Assembly (NCBI RefSeq): GCF_002160525.1
Contig: NZ_NFKT01000032.1
Location: 1 to 56,458 of the forward strand
Direction: 5' to 3'
Source of the DNA: Lachnoclostridium sp. An169
GTDB taxonomy: Bacteria; Bacillota; Clostridia; Lachnospirales; Lachnospiraceae
Length of the DNA stretch: 56,458 bases
Shown: in pieces, positions 53,828-56,458 of the stretch
How positions within the stretch are numbered: the stretch's first letter is position 1
Layout of the letters: each line of letters begins with the position of its first letter
The notes under the pieces: model-generated
Seen by the model: the letters and a program-made list of their open reading frames with translations, nothing else
The model's database searches: none
Told to the model about the DNA's origin: nothing
Made by a program: the position numbers and the translations under genes

Positions 53828-54322
53828 ATGAGTAAAGTTTCAAAATCACCGTGGCTGCTCCACTATGACGCCAGCAGCTGCAACGGCTGCGACATCGAGG
53901 TGTTGGACTGCCTGACGCCGAAATACGATATCGAGCGGTTTGGAATTATCAACACCGGAGATCCTTTCCAGGCGGATATCCTTCTGATTACCGGAGGGGT
54001 AAACAGCCAGACCGAGAGTGTGGTAAAGCAGATCTACAGTCAGATGCCGGAACCGAAAGTGGTGGTGGCAGTGGGAATCTGCGCCTGCACCGGCGGTGTT
54101 TTTAAAGAATGTTATAACATAAAAGGCGGGATCGATACGGTGATCCCGGTAGACGTATACGTGCCCGGCTGCGCGGCGCGTCCGGAGTCGATCATCGACG
54201 GGGTCGTGCAGGCGCTGAAAGTGCTAGACGAAAAGCAGACGGCGCTTGAGGCGAAGAAAGCCGCGGAAAAGAGCGGGCATCCGGGAACGGCGGGAGGTGA
54301 CGGACATGGCATATCAGAGTGA
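53828..54322 (+). CDS. echC: EchC, small [4Fe-4S] subunit (NuoB-like)
   Basis: This 164-residue subunit has SSCNGCDIEVLDC, GICACTGG and VPGCAARPE, supplying the Cys ligands of the proximal cluster that passes electrons to the NiFe site. The last ~30 residues are a charged tail that overlaps echD by 17 bases. GGAGGAGG lies upstream of the ATG. Confidence 0.95.
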   Translation: MSKVSKSPWLLHYDASSCNGCDIEVLDCLTPKYDIERFGIINTGDPFQADILLITGGVNSQTESVVKQIYSQMPEPKVVVAVGICACTGGVFKECYNIKGGIDTVIPVDVYVPGCAARPESIIDGVVQALKVLDEKQTALEAKKAAEKSGHPGTAGGDGHGISE

Positions 54323-54653
54323 GATCAGGAAAGTCACGAAAGGGGAGTTCTTCCCGGCAATCGTGGATATGAAGGCAAAGGACTGGAGGCTGGTTCAGAT
54401 CTGTGCGGTTTCGGTGGAAGGCGGATACGAGATGAGCTACTCCTTCTGTAAAGACTACGAGATGGTAACGCTCCGGCTGGATGTGGAGATGGACGAAGAG
54501 GTGGCGAGCATCACCCAGATTTATCCGTGTGCATTTCTGCAGGAAAACGAAGCGGCGGAGCTTTTCGGCGTGAAGATTACCAACATTCAGACAGATTATC
54601 ATGACAGGCTGTACCGGATCGATGAGACGGCGCCGTTTAAGAAGAAGGAGTAG
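54306..54653 (+). CDS. echD: EchD, NuoC-like subunit
   Basis: This 115-residue subunit resembles the NuoC 30-kDa domain: WRLVQICAVSVEGGYEMSYSFCKDYEM, then SITQIYPCAFLQENEAAELFGVKITN, with the ENE/E-LFG motif near the C-terminus. It joins EchC and EchE in the hydrophilic arm. ATG 54306 has GGGAGG about 10 bases upstream. Confidence 0.9.
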   Translation: MAYQSEIRKVTKGEFFPAIVDMKAKDWRLVQICAVSVEGGYEMSYSFCKDYEMVTLRLDVEMDEEVASITQIYPCAFLQENEAAELFGVKITNIQTDYHDRLYRIDETAPFKKKE

Positions 54654-54658
54654 GAAAT

Positions 54659-55738
54659 ATGGCAAAGAGAAGTATCGTACCTTTCGGTCCCCAGCACCCG
54701 GTGCTGCCGGAGCCTGTCCATCTGGATCTCGTCCTGGAGGATGAGACCGTGGTGGGCGCGGTGCCGAGCATCGGCTACATTCACCGGGGACTGGAAAAAC
54801 TGGTGGAAAAGAGAGATTTTAAACAGTATGTATATATTGCGGAGCGGGTCTGCGGAATCTGCAGCTGCGGGCACGGACTCGGCTACTGCGAGGCAGTGGA
54901 GCAGGTCATGGGAATCGAGGTGCCTGACCGTGCAAAATACCTGCGCACCATCTGGATGGAGATGAGCCGTGTACACAGCCATCTGCTCTGGCTGGGACTT
55001 CTGGCGGACGCCATGGGGTTCGAGAGCCTGTTTATGGAGAGCTGGAGGCTGCGGGAAAAGATCCTGGACATGTTCGATGAGACGACGGGAGGAAGGATCA
55101 TCCATTCCGTTAACTGTGTGGGAGGCGTCCAGAAAGATATGGATTCTTCCATGTTAAATGACATCCTCCATGCGGTGAAGGATCTGGAGGGAGAGCTGAA
55201 GCCGGTTGTGGAGACATTTCTTCAGGATTATACCGTGCAGAGCCGTCTGAAAGGAACCGGTATCCTGACAAAGGAAAATGCCATCGCCATGGGTGCTGTA
55301 GGCCCCATGCTGCGCGCCAGCGGTGTGGAGTATGACGCACGGCTGCTTGGATACGCAGCCTATAAGGATCTTACCGTTGCGCCGGTTACATCACAGGAGT
55401 GCGATTCCTACGCGAGATGCGAGGTGCGGCTGAAAGAGCTGATGCAGTCCTTTGAACTGATCCGGGAAGCCATCGGGAAAATCCCGGAGGGAGATATCAG
55501 CGTTCCGGTGAAGGGGAATCCGTCGGGAGAGTTCTTCATGCGCATCGAGCAGCCCAGAGGCGAGGCGATTTACTACGTCAAGGGAAACGGCACGAAATAT
55601 CTGGACCGTTTCCGGCTGCGCACGCCTACGACAAGCAACATACCTCCCATGGTGGAGATGCTCAAAGGGTGCCAGCTCGCGGATGTGCCGGTGCTGATCC
55701 TGACCATTGACCCGTGCGTGAGCTGCACGGAGCGTTAG
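54659..55738 (+). CDS. echE: EchE, catalytic [NiFe] large subunit (group 4)
   Basis: This 359-residue subunit has both Ni-binding pairs, RVCGICSCGH (~63-72) and DPCVSC (~351-356), so it can hold the NiFe site, unlike NuoD proteins that have lost them. The NuoD-like fold shows GPQHPVLPEPVHLDL, IGYIHRGLEK and MSRVHSHLLWLG. The protein ends three residues after the last Cys, with no C-terminal peptide to remove. Ech enzymes without this peptide need no maturation protease, and none is encoded here. Confidence 0.95.
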   Translation: MAKRSIVPFGPQHPVLPEPVHLDLVLEDETVVGAVPSIGYIHRGLEKLVEKRDFKQYVYIAERVCGICSCGHGLGYCEAVEQVMGIEVPDRAKYLRTIWMEMSRVHSHLLWLGLLADAMGFESLFMESWRLREKILDMFDETTGGRIIHSVNCVGGVQKDMDSSMLNDILHAVKDLEGELKPVVETFLQDYTVQSRLKGTGILTKENAIAMGAVGPMLRASGVEYDARLLGYAAYKDLTVAPVTSQECDSYARCEVRLKELMQSFELIREAIGKIPEGDISVPVKGNPSGEFFMRIEQPRGEAIYYVKGNGTKYLDRFRLRTPTTSNIPPMVEMLKGCQLADVPVLILTIDPCVSCTER

Positions 55739-55748
55739 GAGGTGCAGT

Positions 55749-56312
55749 ATGGAGAAGACGAGAATATTTACACTGGCAGGAAGAGTGCTGAAAAATCTGT
55801 TCCGGAAACCGGCGACCACGGGCTACCCCTTTGAGCCGGTGGACTATCCGGAGCGGATGCGGGGGCACGTGACGATAAAGATCGAGGACTGCATCAGCTG
55901 CGGGCTGTGCATGCGCTCCTGTCCGTCCCAGGCGATCCAGGTGGACCGGAAGGCAGGCACATGGATAATCAACCGTTTCGACTGCGTTCAGTGCGGAAGC
56001 TGCGTAAGCGTATGTCCGAAGAAATGCCTGTTTATGGAGAAAGGCTATACGGCGCCGGATGTTCAGAAGAAGAGCGAGAACTATGTGAAACCGAAGACGG
56101 AAGAACAGACGGCTTCAGGCGGAGGCGGCGGAAAACCGGCGGTAGACCCGGAAAAATGCGTCTACTGCACACTCTGCGCAAAGAAATGTCCCCAGGAAGC
56201 GATCACAGTTGACCGCAAGGAAAAACTGTGGAAACTCCACGAAGAAAAATGTGTAGGCTGCGGAATCTGCGCCGGAGCCTGCCCGAAAAAAGCCATAGAG
56301 ATGAAGGATTAG
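55749..56312 (+). CDS. echF: EchF, polyferredoxin subunit with four [4Fe-4S] motifs
   Basis: This 187-residue protein has four CxxCxxCxxxCP motifs: CISCGLCMRSCP, CVQCGSCVSVCP, CVYCTLCAKKCP and CVGCGICAGACP. Usual EchF has two, in about 130 residues. A Gly-rich linker (TASGGGGGKP, ~120-130) separates the pairs, suggesting that a second 2x[4Fe-4S] ferredoxin domain was fused on. The subunit is the entry point for electrons from ferredoxin. GGAGG lies upstream of the start. Confidence 0.9.
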   Translation: MEKTRIFTLAGRVLKNLFRKPATTGYPFEPVDYPERMRGHVTIKIEDCISCGLCMRSCPSQAIQVDRKAGTWIINRFDCVQCGSCVSVCPKKCLFMEKGYTAPDVQKKSENYVKPKTEEQTASGGGGGKPAVDPEKCVYCTLCAKKCPQEAITVDRKEKLWKLHEEKCVGCGICAGACPKKAIEMKD

Positions 56313-56324
56313 GAAACATCAGCG

Positions 56325-56356
56325 AGACCTGCGGAGCGATCCGCGGGTCTTTCCTT
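56325..56356 (+). terminator. Terminator of the ech operon
   Basis: AGACCTGCGGA and TCCGCGGGTCT form an 11-bp stem with one G-T pair and a GCGA loop, followed by TTCCTT. The group II intron begins directly after it. Confidence 0.85.
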
Positions 56357-56458
56357 GTGTGCCGAGCATGGCACTAATCTTACTGGTGAAAGTCCAGTCA
56401 CGGGTATTTACCGCCAAGTGTAGTGAACCACAAGCCGGTGTCAGTAATGGCATAGGTG
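56357..56458 (+). mobile_element. Group II intron 5' end, partial
   Basis: The segment begins GTGTGCC at 56357, matching the GUGYG 5' end of group II introns. It continues with domain I features, including CCGCCAAGTGTAGTGAACC. It sits immediately after a terminator stem, the preferred target of bacterial group IIC introns. It continues beyond the window. Confidence 0.75.

Overview
The window looks like a chromosomal segment of a gut anaerobe of the Firmicutes, most likely Lachnospiraceae (Clostridium cluster XIVa). This is inferred from about 50% GC, strong AGGAGG-type ribosome binding sites, YesM/YesN-type sugar regulators, LPXTG anchoring, an Ech [NiFe]-hydrogenase and an elongated lysyl-tRNA synthetase. 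Both ends of the window lie inside group II introns on the + strand: the left end holds domains V-VI, and the right end holds the first 102 bases of another copy. No tRNA, rRNA or CRISPR array was seen.

Layout. 1-1700: intron 3' end, then an IS91-family element with an interrupted transposase and a small acidic ORF. 1697-7986: an operon of VTC-domain protein, DUF4956 membrane protein, CotH-like kinase, HEAT-repeat protein and a damaged glycosyltransferase. 8082-13950: SLC13-type permease, AraC regulator, a His-less HPr-like protein and an Hsp70/J-protein pair. 14062-18464: housekeeping genes coaX-dusB and greA-lysS. 18551-19494: an AT-rich island with a promoter-driven, repeat-structured RNA, a terminator and a PBECR4-like RNase-fold protein. 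I read this as a candidate type III-like toxin-antitoxin unit, and it is the most interesting item in the window.

19550-27249: a LytTR response regulator and GHKL kinase beside a five-gene surface-protein operon whose promoter region carries AgrA-spaced direct repeats. 27331-27570: an orphan RelB/DinJ-like antitoxin. 27843-43460: a CapA protein and a glycoside-utilisation locus (two GH106-like enzymes, an LplBC/LipO-type ABC importer without an ATPase, a YesM/YesN pair and a GH1 beta-glucosidase). A substrate carrying both rhamnose and glucose is a reasonable guess. 43548-44797: an AAA ATPase with an apparent internal deletion.

44892-56312: divergent hypABFCDE and echABCDEF operons. The hyp proteins build the NiFe(CN)2CO centre for EchE. 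The membrane complex EchABCDEF would couple ferredoxin oxidation, H2 turnover and ion translocation. EchF is unusual in having four ferredoxin motifs. EchE ends right after its C-terminal Ni ligands, which fits the absence of a maturation protease gene.

Several genes carry fresh-looking damage (transposase stop codon, glycosyltransferase frameshift plus deletion, ATPase deletion). All starts, domain calls and RNA folds were derived by eye from the sequence.
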